52,257 nucleotides of DNA, taken from the NCBI GenBank assembly GCA_019113845.1, contig DXGQ01000050.1, positions 1-52,257 on the forward strand, given 5' to 3'. Source of the DNA: Candidatus Anaerobutyricum avicola. Its GTDB lineage: Bacteria; Bacillota; Clostridia; Lachnospirales; Lachnospiraceae. The notes beneath the pieces are model-generated. The model did not search any database. It saw nothing but the letters and a program-made list of their open reading frames with translations, and was not told the origin of the DNA. Positions within the stretch are counted from its first letter, which is position 1, and each line of letters opens with the position of its first letter. This document shows positions 1 through 7,168 of the stretch, piece after piece. The position numbers and the translations under genes are program-made.

Positions 1-161
1 ATCAGCCTGCCGAGGTGGAGGAGAAGAGCTTCCTGCCTGCGTTTTTCTATGGTATATACAGCGTCGCAAATCTCGTCTGTTTCCACATCTTCAGATTCTC
101 TCAAAACCACAGTTTCATCTCGACAAATCCCGGTTGAACAGGAAACTTGACCGATTTCCAT
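1..161 (-). CDS. Possible 5' end of a hypothetical protein, running off the window
   Basis: An open frame of 53 codons starts at ATG 161 on the minus strand and has no stop before the window edge. The residues are rich in Glu/Asp (MEIGQVSCSTGICRDETVVL at the start), which reads like protein. Against it, there is no ribosome site upstream and only 34 bp separate it from the divergent hypE start, very tight for two divergent genes. A competing plus-strand frame (bases 3 to 134, ending in TGA) could instead be the tail of a gene upstream of hypE. I do not recognise either product. Confidence 0.22.
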   Translation of the reverse strand, partial: MEIGQVSCSTGICRDETVVLRESEDVETDEICDAVYTIEKRRQEALLLHLGRL

Positions 162-195
162 TGTACATAATCATATATAGAAGGAGAAATGAATC

Positions 196-1200
196 ATGGA
201 TAAAACAGTAACTCTGGCGCATGGCGCCGGCGGCAGGCAGACTGCCGAATTAATTGATAAAGTATTTAAAGAACATTTTTCTAACCCGGATCTGACCAGC
301 GATGACGCGGCAGTGCTTTCGGTGGACGCGGGAAAACTGGCGTTTACCACGGATGGCTTCATCGTGTCCCCGGCGGAGTTTCCGGGAGGAAATATCGGAA
401 AGCTCAGCATCTGCGGCACGGTCAACGATCTGGCGTGTATGGGAGCAAAACCGCTGTATCTTTCCTGCGCTTTTGTCATTGAGGAAGGATTTCCGATGGA
501 GAAACTGGAAAAGATCGCGGCTGCCATGGAAAAGACGGCGAAGGAAGCCGGCGTGAAGATCGTGGCAGGGGATACGAAGGTGGCCGGGAAAGGCCAGGTG
601 GACGGCGTATTTATCACCACCACCGGCATCGGTCAGGTACAGGACGGCGTGGAGACTTCCGGGAAAAAGGCGGAGCCGGGCGATGCCGTGATCGTGAGCG
701 GCGATATCGGACGGCATGGCTGTACGATCCTGCTGGAGAGGGAGGACTTTGGTATTGATGCGGATGTGACCAGCGACTGCGCGCCGCTCTGGGGCGCAGT
801 GGAGGATATGCTTACTGTGACAAAAGATATCCATGTGATCCGTGATGCCACCCGGGGAGGCGTCGGCACGGTATTATATGAGATCGCAGGACAGAGCCAG
901 GTCGGGATCCGTCTGCATTCCGGAGAGATTCCGGTGCAGGAAAATGTGAAGGGTGTCTGTGGAATGCTGGGGCTTGAGCCGCTGTATCTCGCCTGTGAGG
1001 GACGGCTTGTGATCTTTGCGCCGAAGGAGCAGGCGCAGGCCATCGTGGACAAACTGCGTCAGGGAAAATATGCGAAAGACGCTGCCATCATCGGTGAAGT
1101 CACTGCTGAGATGCCGGGCCGGGTCGTTATGAGCACGGAGATCGGAGCGGAGACATTGCTGCCGGAACCGCGGGGCGAACTGCTGCCGAGAATCTGCTGA
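196..1200 (+). CDS. hypE: Hydrogenase maturation factor HypE (AIR synthase-like)
   Basis: A 334-residue protein of the PurM/AIR synthase fold. HypE proteins dehydrate a carbamoyl group carried on their C-terminal cysteine to a thiocyanate, the CN source for the Fe(CN)2CO group of [NiFe] hydrogenases. The diagnostic C-terminus PRIC is intact (residues 331-334), as are the N-terminal HGAGGRQT element and the GTVNDLACMGA core motif, so it looks catalytically competent. The ATG follows a GAAGGAG ribosome site 8-9 bases upstream. No hypA, B, C, D or F is visible in the window; the partners may lie upstream or elsewhere. It is followed after 80 bp by a TM1266-type regulator and then the nitrogenase-like genes, which puts a [NiFe]-type maturation enzyme at the head of an [FeFe]-type maturation/nitrogenase-like cluster. 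Confidence 0.93.
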   Translation: MDKTVTLAHGAGGRQTAELIDKVFKEHFSNPDLTSDDAAVLSVDAGKLAFTTDGFIVSPAEFPGGNIGKLSICGTVNDLACMGAKPLYLSCAFVIEEGFPMEKLEKIAAAMEKTAKEAGVKIVAGDTKVAGKGQVDGVFITTTGIGQVQDGVETSGKKAEPGDAVIVSGDIGRHGCTILLEREDFGIDADVTSDCAPLWGAVEDMLTVTKDIHVIRDATRGGVGTVLYEIAGQSQVGIRLHSGEIPVQENVKGVCGMLGLEPLYLACEGRLVIFAPKEQAQAIVDKLRQGKYAKDAAIIGEVTAEMPGRVVMSTEIGAETLLPEPRGELLPRIC

Positions 1201-1280
1201 TATCAGAGTCGGAATATAACAAAGAGGCGCAGGTTTACCTGCAGGCTCGATCGGACAGCAGAGGTAACAGGGAGGACGGA

Positions 1281-1532
1281 ATGGATACAGAAACAAGGAT
1301 TGCCGTTTTATCCATCATTGTGGAAAATACGGATACGACGGCAGAACTCAATGATATCATACATGAATACGCGGAATACATGGTGGGACGCATGGGAATC
1401 CCGTACCGGGCGAGAGGGATTAATATCATCAGTCTGGTCGTGGACGCGCCCCAGACGGTCATCAGTACGCTGTCCGGCCGTATCGGGCGGCTTGAGGGTG
1501 TAACCTCCAAGGTGGCGTACGCGAAAGTGTAG
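1281..1532 (+). CDS. TM1266-family putative hydrogenase-system regulator (ACT-like)
   Basis: An 83-residue protein with the pattern of the TM1266 family: an alternating beta-alpha ACT/NikR-C-like fold, beginning with a strand (RIAVLSIIVEN) and containing GIPYRARGINIISLVV and a closing SGRIGRLEGVTSKVAYAKV strand. The family is found beside [FeFe]-hydrogenase maturation genes (hydE, hydG, hydF) and is annotated as a putative iron-only hydrogenase system regulator; its ligand is not established. There is no DNA-binding domain, so a ligand-sensing or protein-binding role is more likely than direct transcription control. A GGGAGG ribosome site precedes the ATG. Its presence directly before the NifH-like gene links the nitrogenase-like genes to hydrogenase biology. 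Confidence 0.85.
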   Translation: MDTETRIAVLSIIVENTDTTAELNDIIHEYAEYMVGRMGIPYRARGINIISLVVDAPQTVISTLSGRIGRLEGVTSKVAYAKV

Positions 1533-1593
1533 ATTCTGTTAAGATGTAAATGTGTGTCAGAATCAGAAAAGAAAAGAGAAAACGGAGAGAATT

Positions 1594-2355
1594 ATGATAA
1601 AGATTGCAGTTTATGGAAAGGGAGGTATCGGGAAATCCACTACGATCTCCAATGTGGCGGTCGCCATGGCGGAGCAGGGGCTTACGGTCATGCAGATCGG
1701 ATGTGATCCGAAGGCGGATTCCACGGTGCTTTTGCGCCATGGCAAGCCGGTGGAGACGGTACTTGACCTGGTGCGGAACCGGAAAAATGACTTTACATTG
1801 TCCGATATGGTGATGGAAGGATACCGGGGCGTTCTCTGCGTGGAAGCCGGAGGACCGGCGCCGGGCATGGGATGTGCCGGGAGAGGAATTATTGCTGCAC
1901 TGGAGAAGCTGGCGGAAAAGGGAGCCTATGAGGTGTACCAGCCGGATGTGGTCATTTACGATGTGCTGGGCGATGTGGTCTGCGGCGGATTTTCCATGCC
2001 GATGCGGGGCGGGTACGCCGATCAGGTTTTTGTGCTCACCTCCGGAGAGAATATGGCGATCCATGCGGCGGCAAATATCGCCATGGCGGTGGAAAATTTT
2101 AAAAACCGCGGGTATGCGAAACTGGGAGGTATTATTCTCAACCGAAGAAATGTAAAGCATGAGGAAGAGAAAGTGCAGGAACTTTGCGAGGATATCCACA
2201 GCCGGGTGATCGGGACACTGTCGCGCAGTGAGACGGTCACGGACGCCGAGGAGCTTGCAATGACAGTGCTGGAGGCTTGTCCGGACAGCGAGATGGCGCA
2301 GGAATACCGGAAACTGGCGGAGGAGATCCTCGCAGTCTGCCGGGAAGAAAGATAA
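1594..2355 (+). CDS. NifH-like nitrogenase iron protein (ATP-dependent reductase)
   Basis: A 253-residue NifH/BchL/CfbC-type ATPase. The deviant Walker A GKGGIGKST is at residues 9-17 and GCDPKADST at 36-44. The two cysteines that bind the shared [4Fe-4S] cluster between monomers are both present: Cys94 (in GMGCAGRG) and Cys130 (in DVLGDVVCGGF). It should therefore work as a homodimer that passes single electrons, with ATP hydrolysis, to the component 1-like pair encoded immediately downstream. The ATG at 1594 is preceded by GGAGAG. It is shorter than true NifH (about 275-295 residues) and no nifE, nifN, nifB or nifV is visible, so dinitrogen fixation is unlikely. It belongs to the nitrogenase-like (Nfl) groups; the physiological substrate is unknown. 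Confidence 0.9.
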   Translation: MIKIAVYGKGGIGKSTTISNVAVAMAEQGLTVMQIGCDPKADSTVLLRHGKPVETVLDLVRNRKNDFTLSDMVMEGYRGVLCVEAGGPAPGMGCAGRGIIAALEKLAEKGAYEVYQPDVVIYDVLGDVVCGGFSMPMRGGYADQVFVLTSGENMAIHAAANIAMAVENFKNRGYAKLGGIILNRRNVKHEEEKVQELCEDIHSRVIGTLSRSETVTDAEELAMTVLEACPDSEMAQEYRKLAEEILAVCREER

Positions 2356-2391
2356 GGAAAACAAACAGCAGAAATGACAGGGAGAATATCA

Positions 2392-3852
2392 ATGCTGGAA
2401 ATGATACATGGAAGCCGGGAGGCGATGCAGAAATATCGGCCGCCCGTCACAGAAAAAGAAATCGTCTCCATGAAAAACGCCGCCTGGCCGTCACCATTTC
2501 GTCCGGGACTGGAATACAACAGTCCGGCGCATGGCACCTGGAATATCGTGCACACAGGAATGCTTATTCCGGGTTCCCATCAGATTTATGTCTGTGCCGC
2601 CAACTGCAACCGGGGCGTGGTGCTGACGGCGGCAGAGATGGGAGCGGCGGACCGGTTTTCGACCATCGCGGTCAAAGAGGACGATATTACCAACGGACAG
2701 ATGGAAGAGCTGGTCATTGACGGCGTCTCGGAGATTTTGGAAAAATTAAAACGAAAACCTACGGTGGTGATCTTATTTACCGTGTGCATCCATCACTTTA
2801 TGGGATGCGACATCGCCTACATTTACCGGACGTTGCGGGAGAGATATCCGCAGCAGCATTTTATCGAGGCGTACATGGATCCGATCATGCAAAAAGGAGG
2901 CATCACGCCGGATCAGAAATTAAGAAAGGCCATGTATGACTGTCTGGAAAAAAGGGAGCAGCGCCCGGAACAAATCAATATTATCGGAAATGATCTTCCT
3001 CTGCAGCCGGACTGCGAGATGCTCTCAGTGCTTCGGGAACACGGCTGCACGGTAAAAGATCTCACGGCCTGTGATACCTTTGAGGAATATCTGTCCATGG
3101 CGGAAAGCAGCGTAAATATTGTGACTTATCCGCCGGCAAAAATGGCCGGGGAGGCGTTGTCGGAGCGGCTGGGGATGCGGTTCCTTTACTTGCCTCAGAC
3201 TTTTTCGTATGAGGAGATCGACCGGCAGATGGAACAGCTTCTGGCAGTACTTGAGGAGGTGAATCAGGGATCGTCTGCCTGTCGGAAAGTGACAGGACAG
3301 GCGGATGACGGGAGAACTCCGGAAGAACAGGGGAAGGCAGATGAGCAGGAGACGATCGTTCCGGCGACAGCCTGGGATCCGACCGCTCTTCGAAAAAAAT
3401 GTGACGAGGAGCTGGAGCGCACCTGCCGTCTGCTTCACGGTATGCCTGTGGCGCTGGACGCGGCGGCGGTGCCCCGGGTGCTGGGGCTTGCCAGACTGCT
3501 GCTTACCCACGGATTCCGGGTGATACGTATCTATGCGGACAGCTTTTCGCCGGAGGAAGAGGCAGATTATCACTGGCTCAGAGAACATGCGCCTGAGCTT
3601 ACGGTCTGCGCCACGATCCATGCCAATATGCGGGTCTTCCCGCGCGGAGGAGAACCGGTGCTTGCCATCGGACAGAAGGCGGCATATTTTCATCAGACAG
3701 AACATTTCGTCAATATGGTAGAGGGCGGCGGTCTGTACGGCTACGCCGGCATTCTCGGGCTGTGCGAGCGGATCCGGGAGGCTTTTTTGACCAGAAAAGA
3801 TACGAAAGATCTGGTAATACGAAAAGGATTGGGGTGTGTCAGCTGCATATGA
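2392..3852 (+). CDS. Nitrogenase component 1-like protein, NifD-type position
   Basis: A 486-residue protein of the nitrogenase component 1 (oxidoreductase) superfamily. Near the N-terminus it has HGTWNIVHTGMLIPGSHQIY followed by Cys68 and Cys72, then Cys132 and Cys139 in CIHHFMGCD. These four could ligate an interface Fe-S cluster like the P-cluster or the [4Fe-4S] of BchN/CfbD. A hydrophilic linker (about residues 294-325) separates the two halves. The second half ends in a family-like GGGLYGYAGILGL segment and an unusual CVSC near the C-terminus. I prefer the ATG at 2392, which has CAGGGAGA 7 bases upstream, over an in-frame ATG at 2374. The stop overlaps the start of the next gene by four bases (ATGA), implying coupled translation of the two subunits. 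The substrate and any active-site cofactor cannot be deduced. Confidence 0.85.
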   Translation: MLEMIHGSREAMQKYRPPVTEKEIVSMKNAAWPSPFRPGLEYNSPAHGTWNIVHTGMLIPGSHQIYVCAANCNRGVVLTAAEMGAADRFSTIAVKEDDITNGQMEELVIDGVSEILEKLKRKPTVVILFTVCIHHFMGCDIAYIYRTLRERYPQQHFIEAYMDPIMQKGGITPDQKLRKAMYDCLEKREQRPEQINIIGNDLPLQPDCEMLSVLREHGCTVKDLTACDTFEEYLSMAESSVNIVTYPPAKMAGEALSERLGMRFLYLPQTFSYEEIDRQMEQLLAVLEEVNQGSSACRKVTGQADDGRTPEEQGKADEQETIVPATAWDPTALRKKCDEELERTCRLLHGMPVALDAAAVPRVLGLARLLLTHGFRVIRIYADSFSPEEEADYHWLREHAPELTVCATIHANMRVFPRGGEPVLAIGQKAAYFHQTEHFVNMVEGGGLYGYAGILGLCERIREAFLTRKDTKDLVIRKGLGCVSCI

Positions 3853-5186
3853 AACAGGTATCAGTCATTATATCAACGTACACGGCGGACGTCTCCGGCA
3901 TCTGTTCCGCACTTTACGAGCTGGGCGGCATGGTGGTCATTCACGATCCTTCCGGCTGTAATTCCACATACAATACCCATGACGAGCCTCGCTGGTACGA
4001 GCAGGACAGCCTGGTGTTTATCTCTGGATTGTCGGAGATTGACGCCATCATGGGCAATGATGAGAAATTTATCGGGGATATCGTCCGGGCGGCGAAAGAT
4101 CTGTCCCCGCGGTTTATCGCACTGGTGCGCTCACCAATCCCGATGATGATCGGCACAGATTTTGATGCGATCCGGGAGATCATTGAGCGGGAAACCGGTA
4201 TCCCGACTTTTTATTTTCCGACAAATGGCATGCACTCCTACGTGCAGGGCGTGGGGATGGCCCTTGCCGCCGTGGCAGAGCACATGGTGGAAACAGCTTC
4301 GCCATCCCGGGGGACCATGAACCTTCTGGGCGTGACGCCTCTTGATTTTTCCATAAATGGAACCCTTGCCTCCATGCATGCTTTTTTTGAGAAAAACGGT
4401 TATGATATCATCAGTACCTTTGCCATGGGAAGCAAACCGGAGGAGATCGCCCGGGCGGGAGAAGCAGACATCAATGTGGTGGTTTCTTCTGCCGGACTGG
4501 CGGCCGCAAAAGTACTTCGTGAACGGTTTGGCACACCGTATGTGGTCGGAATGCCGGTGAAACCATTTACCGACAGGCTGCTTGCCTGTATGGAAAAGAC
4601 AGAGAAAGACAGGAAAAACCGGATCGCTTACAGGGAGGAACAGGAAGAAGGCGGGCAGACAGCGCCGGAACAGACCGGGCAGATTCCCGTGGGACAAAGG
4701 GAACAGACCGGGCAGATTCTCGCGGGACAAAAGGAACAGAACAGGCAGATTTCTGTGGGACAAAAGGAACAGACTGGGAGCATTACGGATGAAAGTGCGA
4801 AGAAGGATGGTTCCGGGATCTGTCTCATCGGGGAAGCCGTTGTGAGCCAGTCGCTGGCATACGCCATAAAGCTTCGCTACGGCAGTTCTGTCCGGGTACT
4901 CTGCCCGCTGGAGACAGAAGAGAAGCTGCTTGCCCCGGCGCTTTGCCGGAGTGTGGACAGCGAGGAGGAGATCCGGAAGCTGGTGCGGGGAGCGGCAGGG
5001 ATGATCGCCGACCCGATGTATCAGCCGGTCTGTCCGGAGCAGACGCCGTTTTTCCCACTGCCTCACGAAGCATTTTCCGGAAGGATTTACCGGAAGCAGA
5101 TCCCGGATCTTTCTGACATCGGTTTTCTGGATGCGTGGATGAAACAGTGGTTCGGAGAGGAGGCAGGAGATGGAACAGAGCTTTGA
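3849..5186 (+). CDS. Nitrogenase component 1-like protein, NifK-type position
   Basis: A 445-residue partner of the preceding subunit. The N-terminal half has VVIHDPSGCNSTYNTHDEPR with Cys37 at the position of a cluster-binding cysteine, and Cys19 nearby. At the place where NifK has a cysteine (TTC-MPE-IGDD pattern), this protein reads VRSPIPMMIGTD, so serine replaces cysteine. A repetitive linker of 11-residue units (about residues 274-312) joins the halves. The ATG at 3849 overlaps the upstream stop by 4 bp; a longer in-frame start at 3762 would lie inside the upstream gene and is rejected. The 3' end overlaps the TcdA-like gene by 17 bp. It is likely to form an alpha2beta2-type complex with the 2392-3852 product, reduced by the NifH-like protein. 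Confidence 0.83.
   Translation: MKQVSVIISTYTADVSGICSALYELGGMVVIHDPSGCNSTYNTHDEPRWYEQDSLVFISGLSEIDAIMGNDEKFIGDIVRAAKDLSPRFIALVRSPIPMMIGTDFDAIREIIERETGIPTFYFPTNGMHSYVQGVGMALAAVAEHMVETASPSRGTMNLLGVTPLDFSINGTLASMHAFFEKNGYDIISTFAMGSKPEEIARAGEADINVVVSSAGLAAAKVLRERFGTPYVVGMPVKPFTDRLLACMEKTEKDRKNRIAYREEQEEGGQTAPEQTGQIPVGQREQTGQILAGQKEQNRQISVGQKEQTGSITDESAKKDGSGICLIGEAVVSQSLAYAIKLRYGSSVRVLCPLETEEKLLAPALCRSVDSEEEIRKLVRGAAGMIADPMYQPVCPEQTPFFPLPHEAFSGRIYRKQIPDLSDIGFLDAWMKQWFGEEAGDGTEL
4668..4784 (+). repeat. 33-bp tandem repeat inside the NifK-like gene
   Basis: Three full units of 33 bp begin at 4668, 4701 and 4734, followed by a partial fourth of 18 bp. Each unit starts GAACAGAC or GAACAGAA and ends GGGACAAA(A/G)G. 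They encode 11-residue units of the type EQTGQIPVGQR in a hydrophilic linker between the two halves of the protein. The period is a multiple of three, so changes in copy number would keep the reading frame. Confidence 0.95.
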
Positions 5187-5928
5187 GCGGACAGAGATGC
5201 TGATCGGGAAGGAAGGGTTGCGGAAACTGGCGGCCGCCCGGGTCGCGGTCTTCGGCGTGGGCGGCGTCGGCGGGTATGTGGCGGAGGCGCTGGCAAGAAG
5301 CGGCGTGGGCTCGTTTGTTCTCATTGACAGTGATACGGTGAGCCGTTCCAACATCAACCGGCAGATCATTGCCACGGAGGATACGATCGGCAGGAAAAAA
5401 GTGGAGGTCATGCGGGAGCGGATCCTGTCCATCAATCCGCAGGCCGATGTAGAGATCTGTCCCTGCTTTTATCTGCCGGAGAAGGCAGCGGAGTTTGATT
5501 TCGCTTCCTGGTCTTATGTGGTGGACGCGGTGGATACAGTGACGGCCAAGCTGGATATCGTGGTGCAGGCGCAGAAAGCGGGCGTTCCGGTCATCAGCTG
5601 TATGGGGACCGGAAATAAGCTGGATGCCTCCCGGCTCACGGTGACGGATATTTATAAGACCTCGGTCTGCCCGCTGGCAAAGGTGATGAGGCGGGAGCTA
5701 AAGAAGCGGGGAGTAAAGAAGTTAAAAGTCGTGTACTCCACGGAAGAACCGATCAAAACCGGTTCACGGACGCCGGGGAGCGTCGCGTTTGTTCCCTCTG
5801 CGGCAGGACTCATTGCCGCGGGAGAGGTGGTCCGGGATCTCATCGAGGGAACACGGGAAAGCGTGCAAAGAGCCGGAAACGCAGAGACGGACGGAAAGAA
5901 GATGCAGGAAAATAAAAATGAGAAATGA
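5170..5928 (+). CDS. tcdA: TcdA/ThiF-family E1-like enzyme (tRNA t6A dehydratase-like)
   Basis: A 252-residue E1-like adenylating protein. It has the Rossmann nucleotide loop GVGGVGGYVAEALARSGVG, the E1 arginine region SRSNINRQ, and SCMGTGNKLDASRL, a signature of the YgdL/CsdL (TcdA) branch. Known members use ATP to cyclise N6-threonylcarbamoyladenosine to ct6A at position 37 of ANN-decoding tRNAs. It lies inside the nitrogenase-like cluster, overlapping the NifK-like gene by 17 bp and abutting hydE. That may be coincidence, as a housekeeping gene in the operon, or it may have been recruited to activate a carboxylate for cofactor building. The sequence alone favours the tRNA role. The C-terminal 20 residues are Lys/Asn/Glu-rich and probably disordered. 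Confidence 0.85.
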   Translation: MEQSFERTEMLIGKEGLRKLAAARVAVFGVGGVGGYVAEALARSGVGSFVLIDSDTVSRSNINRQIIATEDTIGRKKVEVMRERILSINPQADVEICPCFYLPEKAAEFDFASWSYVVDAVDTVTAKLDIVVQAQKAGVPVISCMGTGNKLDASRLTVTDIYKTSVCPLAKVMRRELKKRGVKKLKVVYSTEEPIKTGSRTPGSVAFVPSAAGLIAAGEVVRDLIEGTRESVQRAGNAETDGKKMQENKNEK

Positions 5929-5938
5929 GGATGATCCT

Positions 5939-6976
5939 ATGGATGTTGTCGACCGGTTTTTGGAAAAAAGAACATTGTCACAGGAAGAATTTGTCTGTCT
6001 TTTGCAGCAGTCGGAAGACGAAAAAGTGAGAGAAACGCTGCGGCGGGAAGCGCTGGCTCTCTGCCGCAGGTATTATGGCAATAAAGTATATATCCGGGGA
6101 TTGATTGAATTTACCAATTACTGTAAAAATAACTGCTATTATTGTGGAATCCGCCGGGATAACCATCATGTGAACCGCTATCGTCTGTCGGAGGAAGAGA
6201 TTTTGTCCTGCTGTCGGGAAGGGTACGCGCTTGGTTACCGGACCTTCGTACTGCAGGGCGGGGAGGACCCGTATTTTACCGATGAACGGCTGGTATCCCT
6301 ACTCCGGAAGATCAAGAACGATCATCCGGACTGCGCCATCACCCTCTCTGTCGGAGAGCGGGAGAAGGAGAGCTACCGGAAACTCCGGGAGGCGGGGGCG
6401 GATCGCTATTTGCTTCGCCATGAGACGGCAGACAGGGACCATTATCACAGTCTGCATCCGCCGGAAATGCATTTTTCGCATCGCATCCGGTGCCTGTATG
6501 ATCTGAAGGAGCTGGGATATCAGGTGGGCGCCGGCTGTATGGTCGGTTCGCCGGGCCAGACCCTCGCGAATCTTGCCGATGACCTGCTCTTTTTGCAGCG
6601 GTTGCAGCCGGAGATGGTGGGGATCGGCCCGTTTATCCCTCATCACGACACCAGATACGCCGGAGAGAAGGCGGGGAGTGTGGAGATGACGCTCTTCCTT
6701 CTCTCGGTCATACGGATTCTTTTGCCGAAGGTGCTGCTTCCGGCGACGACAGCCCTTGGGACCATGGATGAATACGGCAGGGAAAAGGGGCTGCTGGCGG
6801 GCGCCAATGTCATCATGCCAAACCTCTCGCCGGAGAAAAACCGGAAAGATTACAGCCTGTATGATAACAAGATCTGTACCGGCGAGGAAGCCGCCCAGAG
6901 CATCGCGTCTCTCATAAAGCGGGTGGAATCCGTGGGCTGCCAGGTGGCGGTGGAGCGGGGCGACGCCCTGCGCTGA
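5939..6976 (+). CDS. hydE: [FeFe]-hydrogenase H-cluster radical SAM maturase HydE
   Basis: A 345-residue radical SAM enzyme of the BioB/HydE type. The CxxxCxxC motif is CKNNCYYC (Cys62, Cys66, Cys69), preceded by the family-typical RGLIEFTN. Further HydE marks are LRHETADRDHYHSLHP, CMVGSPGQT and GIGPFIPHHDTRYA. HydE acts on the organometallic Fe precursor made by HydG during H-cluster assembly. hydG and hydF are not in the window. I chose ATG 5939 because the resulting N-terminus (MDVVDRFLEK) matches known HydE starts and has TGAGG upstream; ATG 5918 gives seven more residues and is possible. It is the last gene of the nitrogenase-like cluster and ends at a strong terminator. A homologue specialised for another metal cofactor cannot be excluded. 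Confidence 0.9.
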   Translation: MDVVDRFLEKRTLSQEEFVCLLQQSEDEKVRETLRREALALCRRYYGNKVYIRGLIEFTNYCKNNCYYCGIRRDNHHVNRYRLSEEEILSCCREGYALGYRTFVLQGGEDPYFTDERLVSLLRKIKNDHPDCAITLSVGEREKESYRKLREAGADRYLLRHETADRDHYHSLHPPEMHFSHRIRCLYDLKELGYQVGAGCMVGSPGQTLANLADDLLFLQRLQPEMVGIGPFIPHHDTRYAGEKAGSVEMTLFLLSVIRILLPKVLLPATTALGTMDEYGREKGLLAGANVIMPNLSPEKNRKDYSLYDNKICTGEEAAQSIASLIKRVESVGCQVAVERGDALR

Positions 6977-7018
6977 AAAAATGTCAGATACACAGAACAT
7001 GTGCATCTGGCATTTTTT
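6977..7018. terminator. Rho-independent terminator after hydE
   Basis: The arms AAAAAATGTCAGAT and ATCTGGCATTTTTT pair around a short loop directly after the hydE stop codon, ending in a run of T. The A run at its 5' side makes it usable in both directions. It closes the hypE to hydE transcription unit. Confidence 0.9.
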
Positions 7019-7106
7019 CTTTTCTCAGAAAATTTCGTTGGAATTTCTGTAACAGAAAAAGACATGGGAGCAGGATATTTTTTACAATAAATCATTACGG
7101 ATTTCG

Positions 7107-7136
7107 TTGACACTGTTCTTTTGCAAGTTGTATAAT
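7107..7136 (+). promoter_or_regulatory. Sigma-A promoter for the histidine kinase operon
   Basis: Perfect -35 TTGACA (7107-7112) and -10 TATAAT (7131-7136) separated by 18 bp, about 30 bp before the kinase start. It is among the strongest-looking promoters in the window. Confidence 0.88.
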
Positions 7137-7168
7137 TTAAAAAATATAATGATTTTCGGAGAGAGCGG

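Noticed and set aside
3762-3848. Longer N-terminus for the NifK-like protein
   Set aside because: These codons overlap the end of the NifD-like gene in another frame, and the ATG at 3849 forms the classic ATGA overlap and begins at a core strand of the fold.
1594-5186. A true N2-fixing nitrogenase (nifHDK)
   Set aside because: Subunits are shorter, a P-cluster cysteine is missing, and no nifB, nifE, nifN or nifV is present in the window.
4131-5435. A 434-codon minus-strand frame opposite the NifK-like and TcdA-like genes
   Set aside because: Antisense shadow of two well-supported genes with atypical composition.
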